In this document: piece by piece, positions 4,918 to 5,142 of the stretch
Numbering within the stretch: the first letter of the stretch is position 1
Layout of the letters: each line of letters starts with the position of its first letter
Origin: an uncultured Clostridia bacterium
GTDB taxonomy: Bacteria > Bacillota > Clostridia > TANB77 > CAG-508
DNA length: 5,142 bases
Reading direction: 5' to 3'
Assembly: GCA_948857205.1 (NCBI GenBank)
Contig: CAQPRV010000123.1
Span: 1 to 5,142 of the forward strand
Position numbers and translations under genes: made by a program
The notes under the pieces: model-generated
The model's database searches: none
Seen by the model: the letters and a program-made list of their open reading frames with translations, nothing else
Told to the model about the DNA's origin: nothing

Positions 4918-5142
4918 CTAGAAGTTATTTGAGGCTATAGAACCAGATGTATTTTTAGTACAATATAATTGTTTTCCAATTGTATGTCTACATTTCCAAC
5001 CTGTAGGATTATTATTAGATTTATCAAAGATATTGTGCCCACATTGTGGACAACACATTATATATACCCTAAATTCTTTACCAGACCAATCATTAACATT
5101 TGGATTAGGATCAACATAGTAATCCATTCCCTCTATTCCACC
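4918..5142 (-). CDS. Partial protein with zinc-ribbon-like C-terminus
   Basis: The frame runs in from the right edge (GGIEG before the first Met at 5127) and stops at 4918, giving the last 74 residues of a protein of unknown total length. An ATG at 5125-5127 exists, but the purine run before it abuts the codon, so a true start there is unlikely. The visible part is polar (DYYVDPNPNVNDWSGKEF), then has MCCPQCGHN, a short linker, and WKC with another Cys ten residues later (LYC). CPxC plus two later cysteines fits a zinc ribbon or a related metal-binding finger; the fourth-ligand spacing (C-x9-C) is looser than usual. It ends in a Ser/Asn-rich tail. I recognise no named family. It converges on the adhesin and shares the inverted repeat at 4831-4881. 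Confidence 0.6.
   Translation of the reverse strand, partial: GGIEGMDYYVDPNPNVNDWSGKEFRVYIMCCPQCGHNIFDKSNNNPTGWKCRHTIGKQLYCTKNTSGSIASNNF

Noticed and set aside
1..5142. CRISPR array, tRNA or rRNA genes, insertion-sequence transposase
   Set aside because: No regularly spaced repeats, cloverleaf-like or rRNA-like sequence, or transposase motifs were seen on either strand.

Overview
The window is very AT-rich and carries Gram-positive signatures: GGAGG-type ribosome binding sites, a class D-like sortase, an LPxTG surface protein and the relic of a GITLIALVITI-type prepilin. Normal TGA stops and TGG tryptophan codons are used. Together these point to a low-GC Firmicute, most likely a gut-type Clostridia lineage. 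That placement is an inference from style and gene content, not from a marker gene.

Left part (1-1294, + strand). The end of an unrecognised membrane protein is followed by a strong intrinsic terminator (366-402). A two-gene unit comes next: an intact Nudix hydrolase (444-941) and, 5 nt later, a Cof-type HAD phosphatase (from 947) that breaks off after about 85 residues.

Middle part (1200-2480, - strand). A DUF1016/YhcG-family putative PD-(D/E)XK nuclease runs towards the HAD gene. It has a clear ribosome binding site and promoter, and a perfect palindrome lies just downstream of its -10 box. Its 3' end is damaged twice: a one-base frameshift in an A5 run at 1293-1297, and loss of its last segment where its homology abuts the broken HAD homology near 1200. 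Upstream of it, on the same strand, is a frameshifted prepilin-like relic (2392-2269) with a near-consensus promoter. The rest of 2216-2789 has no supportable intact gene.

Right part (2600-5142). A regulatory region with a perfect Spo0A-box-like sequence, a promoter with an unusually long spacer and two perfect 16-nt palindromes precedes a sortase-adhesin operon (2790-4804). The sortase catalytic region is complete, but its frame lacks a usable start codon; the good RBS and ATG are one base out of frame. The adhesin has a signal peptide, a thioester domain (Cys71/Gln127), a SpaA/Cna-B-type isopeptide domain, a charged stalk and LPVTG. It then stops one residue after the LPVTG, without the membrane span and basic tail of a normal sorting signal. 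A 16-bp perfect inverted repeat separates it from a convergent gene, cut by the window edge, encoding a zinc-ribbon-like C-terminus.

Overall: an accessory region combining a surface-adhesion module and a probable defence-type nuclease, with five damaged or atypical gene ends in about 4 kb. Either the locus is decaying or recombining, or the assembly has single-base and join errors. The sequence alone does not decide this.
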